Source: an uncultured Oscillospiraceae bacterium (lineage in GTDB: Bacteria > Bacillota > Clostridia > Oscillospirales > Oscillospiraceae). From it: 14,019 bases of DNA. Both the position numbers and the translations under genes were made by a program. The stretch spans positions 1-14,019 of the forward strand of contig CAAGIT010000069.1 in assembly GCA_900769995.1 (NCBI GenBank), given 5' to 3'. Numbering within the stretch: position 1 is the stretch's first letter; each line of letters opens with the position of its first letter. This document shows, piece after piece, positions 1-6,044 of this stretch. The notes below the pieces were generated by a model. It did not search any database. It was not told where the DNA came from and saw only the letters and a program-made list of their open reading frames with translations.

Positions 1-4
1 ATAC

Positions 5-43
5 AAAAAAGCGCCGACTTGTGATCTCACAAATCAGCGCTTT
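5..43 (-). terminator. Intrinsic terminator of tRNA-Ala
   Basis: Read on the minus strand, the sequence right after the tRNA CCA end forms a stem of about 14 bp (positions 27-40 with 11-24, two or three G-U pairs) closed by a tiny loop, followed by a run of six T at 10-5. A-tract bases at 41-43 can extend the stem. It starts within one base of the mature tRNA end, so it also marks where 3' trimming must occur. Confidence 0.93.
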
Positions 44-119
<76 letters not shown>

Positions 120-151
120 ATATTTGATTCGGCACTCTCAAGTGCAGTGGT

Positions 152-180
152 ATTATATCAAATGATTTCGAAAAATGCAA
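152..180 (-). promoter_or_regulatory. Sigma-A promoter of tRNA-Ala
   Basis: On the minus strand a -35 box TTGCAT (180-175) and a consensus -10 box TATAAT (157-152) are separated by exactly 17 nt. Transcription would start near 145, about 26 nt upstream of the mature tRNA 5' end at 119. An AT-rich stretch lies just upstream of the -35 box and could act as an UP element. Confidence 0.85.
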
Positions 181-243
181 CCACTTTTTTTGAAAAATTT
201 ATTTTTTTCTGCACTTTGTTTGGTACAACGCAAAACCCTCGTG

Positions 244-272
244 TTGACAGGGGGGGATAGAGCTGCTATGAT
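244..272 (+). promoter_or_regulatory. Sigma-A promoter of the alkD-like gene
   Basis: A perfect -35 TTGACA (244-249) and a -10 TATGAT (267-272) are spaced by 17 nt. The predicted start near 279 leaves a leader of only about 14 nt, just enough for the ribosome binding site GGAGGGGG at 280-287. The spacer carries seven consecutive G (250-256), an unusual feature discussed in the findings. The promoter is divergent from that of tRNA-Ala. Confidence 0.85.
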
Positions 273-292
273 GACATCCGGAGGGGGAGCCT

Positions 293-967
293 ATGGCGAT
301 CAAAGAGTTTATATTTTCGCAGCAGGATGCGGAATATCGGGCGTTTCAATGCCGCTTGCTGCCAACCGTTGCGCCGGAACGGGTTATCGGCGTGCGAACG
401 CCGATCCTGCGTAAATACGCAAAGGAACTGGTCGGAACGCCGGATGCCGCGGAGTTTTTGAAACAGCTTCCGCATACTTACTTTGAAGAAGATCATTTAC
501 ACGCATTTTTGCTTGAACATATTCGTGATTTTTCCATTTGCATCGAGGCACTGGATAGTTTTTTGCCTTATGTTGACAACTGGTCGACCTGCGATTCTAT
601 GGCGCCGAAGATTTTGGGCAAGTATCCCGACGAGCTGCTCCCACACATCTACCGTTGGCTCAAATCTCCGCATACCTATACCGTTCGCTATGCGATCGGC
701 GCACTGATGCGGTGGTATTTGGACGGAAATTATTCACCGGAGTTTCCGAAAACCGTTGCGGGCATCCGTTCTGAGGAATACTATATCAATATGATGATCG
801 CATGGTATTTTGCTACCGCGCTGGCGAAGCAGCCCGAGACGATCCTGCCGTATTTTGAGCAGGGGAAACTGCCAAAGTGGACACATAACAAGGCAATCCA
901 AAAATCGATCGAGAGCTATCGTATTCCGGATACGTTAAAGGCTCGGCTGAGAGCCTTGCGGAAATGA
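293..967 (+). CDS. alkD: AlkD-family DNA alkylation repair glycosylase
   Basis: The 224-residue product resembles the AlkD family of HEAT-repeat DNA glycosylases, which excise alkylated bases such as 3-methyladenine and 7-methylguanine. Length fits the family (about 230). The segment NWSTCDSMAPK around residues 96-106 matches the AlkD catalytic region, with W97 and D101 as counterparts of the conserved Trp and the catalytic Asp. Helical repeats continue through RYAIGALMRWYL (about 132-143) and the MIAWYFATALAKQ stretch (about 168-180). The start is supported by GGAGGGGG five bases upstream and by the short leader from a strong promoter. The gene converges with the methyltransferase gene, whose stop codon begins one base after its own; no terminator is visible between them, so 3' transcript ends probably overlap. 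The family assignment is firm; the exact lesion range is inferred. Confidence 0.9.
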   Translation: MAIKEFIFSQQDAEYRAFQCRLLPTVAPERVIGVRTPILRKYAKELVGTPDAAEFLKQLPHTYFEEDHLHAFLLEHIRDFSICIEALDSFLPYVDNWSTCDSMAPKILGKYPDELLPHIYRWLKSPHTYTVRYAIGALMRWYLDGNYSPEFPKTVAGIRSEEYYINMMIAWYFATALAKQPETILPYFEQGKLPKWTHNKAIQKSIESYRIPDTLKARLRALRK

Positions 968-968
968 A

Positions 969-1784
969 TTATCGGGGACGAAGCTCCCAAAAGGCGACAG
1001 CGCTGGCGGCGGCAACATTCAGTGAATCGACACCATGTGCCATGGGAATCAGGACAGTGTAATCGCATTGGGCGATCGTTTCTGCGGACAAGCCATAGCC
1101 TTCCGAGCCGAGCAGCAGTGCGAGCTTGTCCTGTGCCCGGAGCATGGGGTCGTCAATGGACAAGGATTCTTCACGCAGAGCCAAAGCCGCGGTTTTGAAG
1201 CCCAGAGAGTGCAGCAGATCGCTGCCGGAGCCGTCCGATTCAGGCAGATATGTCCACGGAATCTGGAATACCGTGCCCATGCTCACCCGTGCGGCCCGCC
1301 GATACAGGGGGTCGCTGCAGCCGTGAGTCAGCAGCACCGCATCCATGTGCAGAGCGGCGGCAGAACGGAAGATCGCGCCGACATTCGTAGGGTTCATAAT
1401 GCTGTCCAAAACAACGATACGGCGTGCGTTGCGGCAGAGCTCTGACGCACTCGGACGTTCCTTGCGGCGCATAGCACACAGAACGCCCCGCGTTAGCGGA
1501 AAGCCTGTCAGCTCCTTTAGCACTTCGAGTGTGGAGGTATAGACGGGCACATCGCCGCATCGGGCGATGACCTCGCGTGCCTGTGTTTCGACGTGCCGCG
1601 CTTCCAACAGAAGTGAAACCGGCTCATAGCCGCCATTTAGGGCGCGAAGGATAACATTGGGGCTTTCCGCGATGAATAAGCCCTGATCGGGCGTGTGATA
1701 GCTGAACAACTGTGCTTCGGTCAGTCGGGCATAGACATCCAGCTCGGGTGCGGAAAAATCGGTAATCGGAAGGATGTTGGGCAT
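969..1784 (-). CDS. SpoU/TrmH-family RNA 2'-O-methyltransferase
   Basis: The product belongs to the SPOUT (trefoil-knot) methyltransferases, which transfer a methyl group from S-adenosylmethionine to a ribose 2'-OH of tRNA or rRNA. With the start chosen here (271 residues), motif 1 NPTNVGAIFRSA lies near 131-142, motif 2 LLGSEGYGLS near 224-233 and motif 3 IPM...SLNVAAA near 246-260; the N-terminal part resembles the substrate-binding domain of this family. The start at 1784 is preferred over an in-frame ATG at 1802. AGAGGTGG (1797-1790) sits five bases before 1784, whereas a start at 1802 would lie only about 3 nt from the predicted transcription start and would lack a binding site. The RNA target cannot be read from sequence. 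It converges with the alkD-like gene. Confidence 0.9.
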   Translation of the reverse strand: MPNILPITDFSAPELDVYARLTEAQLFSYHTPDQGLFIAESPNVILRALNGGYEPVSLLLEARHVETQAREVIARCGDVPVYTSTLEVLKELTGFPLTRGVLCAMRRKERPSASELCRNARRIVVLDSIMNPTNVGAIFRSAAALHMDAVLLTHGCSDPLYRRAARVSMGTVFQIPWTYLPESDGSGSDLLHSLGFKTAALALREESLSIDDPMLRAQDKLALLLGSEGYGLSAETIAQCDYTVLIPMAHGVDSLNVAAASAVAFWELRPR

Positions 1785-1811
1785 TTGTGCCACCTCTGTC
1801 ATTTTTACTCT

Positions 1812-1840
1812 ATCATAGCAGATGGAACGTCTGTTGTCGA
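1812..1840 (-). promoter_or_regulatory. Promoter of the SpoU-family methyltransferase gene
   Basis: On the minus strand, -35 TCGACA (1840-1835; one mismatch to TTGACA) and -10 TATGAT (1817-1812) are separated by 17 nt. The predicted start near 1805 yields a leader of about 20 nt for the start codon at 1784. Confidence 0.75.
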
Positions 1841-1888
1841 GTTGGATTTTCTTGCGGAAAGTTTTTTTGAAAAATAGAAAAATAATGC

Positions 1889-1917
1889 TTGCTTTTTGCG
1901 GAGAAGTGTGATATTAT
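1889..1917 (+). promoter_or_regulatory. Promoter of tRNA-Pro
   Basis: A -35-like TTGCTT (1889-1894) and -10 TATTAT (1912-1917) are spaced 17 nt apart. The start would be near 1924, about 17 nt before the mature tRNA 5' end. Confidence 0.75.
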
Positions 1918-1940
1918 GTGTGAGCAAAATAAGTGAATAT

Positions 1941-2017
1941 CCGGGTGTGGCGAAGTTTGGTATCGCGCTTGAATGGGGTTCAAGAGGCCGCTAGTTCGAA
2001 TCTAGTCACTCGGACCA
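1941..2017 (+). tRNA. tRNA-Pro, anticodon GGG
   Basis: A 77-nt cloverleaf with encoded CCA. The acceptor stem CCGGGTG pairs with CACTCGG (one G-U). The D stem GCGA/TCGC is perfect. The anticodon stem CTTGA/TCAAG encloses ATGGGGT, giving anticodon GGG with G37, as expected for m1G37-bearing proline tRNAs. The T arm has TTCGAAT. It reads CCC/CCU; in Firmicutes the UGG isoacceptor is the usual essential proline tRNA, so this one is likely supplementary. Confidence 0.95.
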
Positions 2018-2021
2018 AATT

Positions 2022-2058
2022 AGTCCGATGGTTTTGTATCAAAACCATCGGACTTTTT
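2022..2058 (+). terminator. Intrinsic terminator of tRNA-Pro
   Basis: A perfect 15-bp stem (2022-2036 with 2040-2054) with a 3-nt loop TAT ends in a short T run (2054-2058). The left arm contains GTCCGA, complementary to the TCGGAC at the tRNA 3' end (2010-2015), so an alternative pairing with the acceptor strand is possible before processing. Confidence 0.93.
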
Positions 2059-2059
2059 A

Positions 2060-2088
2060 TTGCAATAGGTATAATCATCTGATATAAT
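2060..2088 (+). promoter_or_regulatory. Promoter of the GNAT pseudogene
   Basis: A -35 TTGCAA (2060-2065) and consensus -10 TATAAT (2083-2088) have a 17-nt spacer. The promoter begins right at the end of the tRNA-Pro terminator, and the ribosome binding site AAAGGAGG (2116-2123) is intact. The broken gene therefore still has complete expression signals. Confidence 0.8.
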
Positions 2089-2127
2089 CAATTTGATAAA
2101 TCGGGATCTTGCGAGAAAGGAGGCAAA

Positions 2128-2592
2128 ATGATCGAATTAAAGAAAATGACAAGAGAACTCTGTCATGAGTTGTATAAGGGCTGGAGCAACGATGCATCCA
2201 TCTATATGGATATGTCCTTGTTTAAGCCGTACTCTTATAATAAAGCGTCCATTGACCGGTATTTTGATTCAAAAAATGAGCCCTCGCGTATCATTTTTGC
2301 CATAATGCTTGGCGGCAAGCCTATTGGAGAATTACAGCTGAAACAGATAGACTTGGAAAAAGCAGAATGTACACTGAGTATTCATATGCAGAACGACGTA
2401 GTGAAAGATAAAGGTTATGGAACGTAAGCCGGGCGATTGGCGGTAAAATATGCTTTTGACGAGCTGGGAATGGTTGCAGTCAATGCAGATACCATTATGA
2501 AGAACACCCGAAGTCAGCATGTCTTGGAAAAGGTGGGCTTTCACCTTATCGGAGAAGATGGAACATTCAAATACTACCGCATTGAGCGATAG
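2128..2592 (+). pseudogene. GNAT N-acetyltransferase, interrupted by one in-frame TAA
   Basis: A single frame runs from ATG 2128 to TAG 2592 but is broken by TAA at 2425-2427 (codon 100). The 99 residues before it look like the N-terminal part of a RimJ/RimL-type GNAT acetyltransferase and stop directly after KDKGYGT, the acetyl-CoA pyrophosphate-binding loop. In the same frame the downstream codons encode AGRLAVKYAFDELGM, then NTRSQHVLEKVGFHLIGED, the typical C-terminal GNAT helix and VGF motif. Without the stop the product would be 154 residues, a normal length. The family usually has Glu here (GYGTEA), so a single G-to-T change of GAA to TAA explains the break. The truncated product would lack the conserved C-terminal half and should be inactive. 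Sequencing error, suppression or readthrough are alternatives. The gene is more AT-rich than its neighbours, which hints at acquisition by transfer. Confidence 0.88.
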
Positions 2593-2704
2593 CTTCAGTT
2601 TGATGAATGAATCAGTATGGTTTTATTTATACCGCTATGGTTTCATTTTTAAGTGAAACCATATGAAACCGGTTGAAACCGTATCAATATTATCAGCTGT
2701 TGCC
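2593..2704. repeat. AT-rich gap with phased GAAACC repeats
   Basis: No gene is seen in the first third of this gap. Three direct copies of TGAAACC start at 2654, 2664 and 2674, a strict 10-bp period. Two inverted copies, TATGGTTT, start at 2616 and 2636, 20 bp apart; the second pairs with the first direct copy as a 9-bp hairpin (2637-2645 with 2654-2662). Helical phasing suggests a protein-binding array or the remains of a repeat element; the function is unknown. Confidence 0.5.
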
Positions 2705-2741
2705 AAAAACAGGGGTTTTCGGTAAGAAAGCCCCTGTTTTT
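2705..2741. terminator. Bidirectional intrinsic terminator
   Basis: The stem 2705-2720 with 2726-2741 (16 bp with one G-U pair, loop GGTAA) starts with five A and ends with five T, so it can terminate transcription in either direction. It would stop the GNAT transcript coming from the left and the LtaS-like gene transcript coming from the right. Confidence 0.85.
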
Positions 2742-2916
2742 ATTATAGAACCGATTTTCAGAACGTTCTCAAAGCCGTACTTCGTTGCAAGCTCCATATC
2801 TATGTAGGCCGACGGGTGAGAGTTGCTTGTCTTTCGAACTTTCTCAACAGCCCATCCGCGTGCCGAAAGGTTTTTCGACACGCTGAAACCCACGCCCGAG
2901 TGAGCGTGGGTTTCAG
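2742..2916. other. Gap with a strong hairpin and a doubtful 66-codon frame
   Basis: This stretch follows the stop of the minus-strand LtaS-like gene. It begins on that strand with a perfect 13-bp hairpin (2916-2904 with 2895-2883, 8-nt loop) that lacks a T run, so it may stabilise the mRNA 3' end or be a repeat unit. A minus-strand frame of 66 codons with a GTG start (2893-2693) runs through both this hairpin and the bidirectional terminator. It encodes GWAVEKVRKTSNSHPSAYID and more, but has no ribosome binding site and starts inside the hairpin. I do not call it a gene; it may be a decayed fragment. Confidence 0.45.
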
Positions 2917-5085
2917 TTATTCGGTTGGCAAGGCGGAGGACGCCTCTGTGCTTTCTGTTTCGTCTGTCTCTTCCTCGGACGGCAAATCATCCGGCGGAAG
3001 ATTGTCACCGAACAGAATTCGCCAATAATCCTCCTCGAGCACCCACTGCGACACCAGGAACTTATTCGATACAATGTCATTATAGGCTTCGATCTGTTCC
3101 TGTGTCAGCTCGATGCTCTCATCAAACAGGGTTATATCCTCTCCCAGCGTGTAGTACGCAAACTGGTCGGTCATCCAGCTTCGGTCGGAGAATATCAGCA
3201 GCGGCTCTGCGTCAGAGAAAATATCCTGTCCCATGTACAGACGGGAATCAAACTCTAAACCGAACAGGTTCGAAAGCGTGGGCAGCAAATCGAGCGATGA
3301 GCATGGCCGGTCGACAACCATGGGTTCCATGCCTTTTTTGTAGATCAGGCAGGCGTTGCGGTAGATCTCAAACTTTGTGTCCAGCATATGCCCTGCAAGC
3401 TCGCTCTGTGCTTCAAGCGGCAAGCCATAGGGGTAGTGATCGGCGGAGAGAACGATGACGGTGTTCTCTGCCACACCTGCCTCGTCCAAACGCTGCAACA
3501 GAAGCTCCAGTGCACGATCCAATTCGATTTGGCAGGCGAGATAGGCACGCACTTCCTCGCTGTATGGAAGCTCCTGAACAAGCTCCTGGTTTTTGGCAGC
3601 CATCGCATTATCCTCAATGTCAAAGCTGTAGGGAAGATGACCGGACACGGTCATATAGTAGGCATGGAACGGTTCCGCGTTCATGTAGTCCGAAGTGGAA
3701 ACATCGATCAGCTCCAGATCCGATTCCGGCCATTGCTTCGTGATCTCCAGACCGCGTTCAACGGCTTTGTAGACATAGCCGAGGCTCGGATGGGATTGGT
3801 CACGGTGGTAGTAGTCGGCAGAGTGATTATGGAAAGCATAGGCACTGTAGCCCAGACGTTTTAGCTGCTGCACCATGGTGAGCGGCATGGCATTGTCCGT
3901 TGTGTTGTACATACTCCAAACACCGGATTTGGGGAGCGTGCCCGTCAGATTGACGTATTCACCGTCAGAGGTAGAAACGTCCCAATAGGCGGTGTAAAAA
4001 TTGTTGAATTGGATACCCTGCGTTTGCAGCATATACAGTGTGGGGGTCAGCTCCGGGTCGATTGCCAGATAGGAGAAGCCTTCTGCCGTAATCTGAATCA
4101 GGTTGCAGCCTTCGAACAGACCGGTCATCTCATTTTTCATGGTGGGCTTGCGGTCGCGGAAGTATTCGTGCAAGGCACGGACGGTTTCGTTTTCTTCGCC
4201 CTCCAGGAGTGCGTCGAAGTCGATTTCCAAGACATTATACAGCTTGGGATCTGTCACATATTGCGGAATGGTTTCTTCAACGGTGGTTTCCGTAGGCAGA
4301 GCTTCCGTGGTTACGGTTTCTTCCGGTGTGGAATCGATGATCTCGATCAGATCCGTCTCCGGCACCAGCGTGCCACCCTCAAAACCAAAGATCAGACGGT
4401 GGATATCCAAACGGAAGGACGGCAGCAATCCCAACTGCAACGCGCCCATTTTCAGATTCACGGTTTCGTTATACAGGTCAAACGGGGACATTGGCCCGGT
4501 GCCGAGCAGCGGCAACGCAATGACCGTCAGGAAATGCAACGCCAGTCCGCAAAGGCCGATGCCCAGCTTGTGCCGCAGGCACTTCAACCGCGGTGTGGTA
4601 AACACTTTGCCAAACAGACTGACCAGCACGGCAGGCAGGACGATCAGCAGCAGACGGATGCACTGCACACCGATGATGTGCAAAACCACACGCCAAAACT
4701 CCAGAATCTGACCGCCGTTGCCGACGGAATAGGCAGAATAGTAAAAGTGGAATTGGTGGAAATAGATGAGCTGAGATACATAAAAGATCATTAAGCCGTA
4801 GAAGAAGATTTGCTCCATAATGCGATTGACTCGCGGGGAGAAAACAGAGCAAAGCGCATACAGCAACAGGGCGGCGACACCGGAAAAAAGAAACGTCGGC
4901 AGCAGACCGACCGTCCAAAAAAACTCGAAGGAATTGACCGAATTTTGCCGCAGAATCAGCTCACACCAGAGAATATAACTCCAAAAGATCAGCAGCAGCC
5001 ATTCACGGGGGAGCTGTCGTTCGCGGAAAGCCCAAATGCGGTGGAAAACAGCCTTGGCGGATAATTTTGGCTTTTCCGGGGACAT
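2917..5085 (-). CDS. LtaS-like membrane phosphotransferase/sulfatase
   Basis: The 722-residue membrane protein combines about five transmembrane helices (roughly 29-48, 57-80, 93-112, 131-158, 174-196) with an extracytoplasmic alkaline-phosphatase-superfamily domain (about 325-630). This is the architecture of lipoteichoic acid synthases and related phosphoglycerol transferases. Active-site features are visible: E335 in ITAEGF, nucleophile T372 in STSDGEY, H483 in TVSGHLPYSF, and D549-H550 in LSADHYPYG, matching the metal and nucleophile positions of LtaS. A Thr/Glu/Pro-rich linker (about 250-275) separates membrane and catalytic parts, and an acidic tail (about 697-722) follows the domain. 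The start at 5085 is chosen because AAAGGAGAT lies nearby; an in-frame ATG at 5187 lies upstream of the promoter and inside a terminator. Role in polyglycerolphosphate polymer synthesis or modification is inferred; a general sulfatase or ethanolamine-phosphate transferase is less likely. It is monocistronic. Confidence 0.88.
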   Translation of the reverse strand: MSPEKPKLSAKAVFHRIWAFRERQLPREWLLLIFWSYILWCELILRQNSVNSFEFFWTVGLLPTFLFSGVAALLLYALCSVFSPRVNRIMEQIFFYGLMIFYVSQLIYFHQFHFYYSAYSVGNGGQILEFWRVVLHIIGVQCIRLLLIVLPAVLVSLFGKVFTTPRLKCLRHKLGIGLCGLALHFLTVIALPLLGTGPMSPFDLYNETVNLKMGALQLGLLPSFRLDIHRLIFGFEGGTLVPETDLIEIIDSTPEETVTTEALPTETTVEETIPQYVTDPKLYNVLEIDFDALLEGEENETVRALHEYFRDRKPTMKNEMTGLFEGCNLIQITAEGFSYLAIDPELTPTLYMLQTQGIQFNNFYTAYWDVSTSDGEYVNLTGTLPKSGVWSMYNTTDNAMPLTMVQQLKRLGYSAYAFHNHSADYYHRDQSHPSLGYVYKAVERGLEITKQWPESDLELIDVSTSDYMNAEPFHAYYMTVSGHLPYSFDIEDNAMAAKNQELVQELPYSEEVRAYLACQIELDRALELLLQRLDEAGVAENTVIVLSADHYPYGLPLEAQSELAGHMLDTKFEIYRNACLIYKKGMEPMVVDRPCSSLDLLPTLSNLFGLEFDSRLYMGQDIFSDAEPLLIFSDRSWMTDQFAYYTLGEDITLFDESIELTQEQIEAYNDIVSNKFLVSQWVLEEDYWRILFGDNLPPDDLPSEEETDETESTEASSALPTE

Positions 5086-5124
5086 AAGATCTGATCTCCT
5101 TTCTTTTTGTTCAAAATCCAACAT

Positions 5125-5153
5125 ATTATACATGATGTCTATGCTTTTGTAAA
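5125..5153 (-). promoter_or_regulatory. Promoter of the LtaS-like gene
   Basis: On the minus strand, -35 TTTACA (5153-5148) and consensus -10 TATAAT (5130-5125) are spaced 17 nt apart. The start near 5118 gives a leader of about 33 nt including AAAGGAG. It lies just downstream of the terminator of the preceding small gene. Confidence 0.85.
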
Positions 5154-5174
5154 GAGAAAAAGTGCATAAAAACG

Positions 5175-5211
5175 CAAAAAACGACACTCTGCACGTCCGT
5201 GCAGAGTGTCG
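5175..5211 (-). terminator. Intrinsic terminator of the small membrane protein gene
   Basis: A perfect 13-bp stem (5211-5199 with 5194-5182) with a 4-nt loop is followed on the minus strand by a run of T complementary to A at 5181-5176. It separates the small gene from the LtaS-like gene downstream. Confidence 0.9.
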
Positions 5212-5226
5212 AAAAGGTGTGGCTGC

Positions 5227-5397
5227 TTATTCTTCGATAATGTCGATGTCGCTGAAATCCTCGGCGTCCTTGTCCTTACCCGTGGGAAGGAGCTTTTTGA
5301 TGTCGTCCCAGAAATGGATCAGCGCGACTACCATTGCACCAACGATGACAACGCCGCCAACGATTGCACATACAATCTTTGCAGTATTATTCTTCAT
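5227..5397 (-). CDS. Small single-pass membrane protein, function unknown
   Basis: A 56-residue protein starting MKNNTAKIV. One hydrophobic helix (about 8-28, rich in Val, Ala, Gly and Ile) is preceded by short basic residues and followed by a Lys-rich segment and an acidic C-terminus (DKDAEDFSDIDIIEE). This predicts an N-out or N-in single-pass anchor with a charged tail. The start at 5397 is preferred over the in-frame ATG at 5412 because GGAGGT lies seven bases upstream of 5397 and would be inside the coding region otherwise. The gene has its own promoter and strong terminator, so it is a stand-alone unit. I do not recognise a family with a known function. Confidence 0.75.
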   Translation of the reverse strand: MKNNTAKIVCAIVGGVVIVGAMVVALIHFWDDIKKLLPTGKDKDAEDFSDIDIIEE

Positions 5398-5440
5398 AAT
5401 ATTTACCTCCATCCTGTCATTCCGGTTTTCCTACACTCAT

Positions 5441-5468
5441 AGTATACCGCATTTTTTGAAATTCGCAA
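5441..5468 (-). promoter_or_regulatory. Promoter of the small membrane protein gene
   Basis: On the minus strand, TTGCGA (5468-5463) and TATACT (5446-5441) are separated by 16 nt. The leader to the start codon at 5397 is about 35 nt and includes GGAGGT. Confidence 0.65.
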
Positions 5469-5506
5469 GACTTTTTTGGACGAATCGAGAGAAATTTTCC
5501 AAATGC

Positions 5507-6031
5507 TCATACAATCGTCACAAAGTCACCCTTGCGTGGTGCCGCCGGAGGGAATTCACCCATCGGATAACCGAGGATGCAGTGCCCGACACCGATATAA
5601 TTTCCTTCGATGCCCCATTTCTTGAGCAGAGCCTTGCCCTCGTCACTGTCGAATTCCTGCCGCGCACGATGGATCCAGCACGCACCGACACCGAGACTCC
5701 AAGCCGCCGTCATCATATTGCCGATGACCAGAGAACCGTCCTCCACGGCAGTAAAAACATCCGCGTCAGCCAGCACCACGCAGACCGTCGGCGCACCGTA
5801 GAAGGGGTGCGCGTCAGGATTTCCCATCACTGCGCCGTTCATGCGCTCCAGCTCGGCGATGTCCTCCGGCTTTTGCAGCACGACGATACGACCTGCCTGC
5901 TTGCCCATACCGCTTGCGGCATAGGTGCCTGCGGTCAGGATCGCATCGAGATCCTCCTTGCGGAGCTGTTCATCGCGGAAGCTGCGGCAGCTTCTGCGTT
6001 CCTGCAAGCATTTCAATACTTCGTTCATCAT
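5507..6031 (-). CDS. Nitroreductase-family flavoprotein
   Basis: The 174-residue product has features of the FMN-dependent nitroreductase fold: the N-terminal RRSCRSF (12-18) for phosphate binding of FMN, the segment GTYAASGMGKQ (35-45), the central hydrophobic helix IGNMMTAAWSLGVGACWIH (103-121) and the C-terminal GNYIGVGHCILGYP (143-156). Short members of about 170-180 residues are common in anaerobes and reduce nitro compounds or quinones with NAD(P)H; the physiological substrate is unknown. Two tandem ATG codons begin at 6031 and 6028; AGGAGG is 4 nt before the first and 7 nt before the second, so the second may be the real one. It lies 13 nt after birA on the same strand and is very likely its operon partner. 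No clear terminator follows its stop. Confidence 0.88.
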   Translation of the reverse strand: MMNEVLKCLQERRSCRSFRDEQLRKEDLDAILTAGTYAASGMGKQAGRIVVLQKPEDIAELERMNGAVMGNPDAHPFYGAPTVCVVLADADVFTAVEDGSLVIGNMMTAAWSLGVGACWIHRARQEFDSDEGKALLKKWGIEGNYIGVGHCILGYPMGEFPPAAPRKGDFVTIV

Positions 6032-6044
6032 TTATCCTCCTATA

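Noticed and set aside
1941..2592. Possible integrated element at the tRNA-Pro 3' end
   Set aside because: The AT-rich GNAT gene after the tRNA suggests transfer, but no duplicate of the tRNA 3' end and no integrase are seen.
2654..2683. Three short repeats as a CRISPR array
   Set aside because: Units are 7 bp at 10-bp spacing, far from CRISPR size, and there are no spacers or cas genes.
4009..4794. Plus-strand frame of 261 codons within the LtaS-like gene
   Set aside because: Antisense shadow, Gln-rich translation, no start signal.
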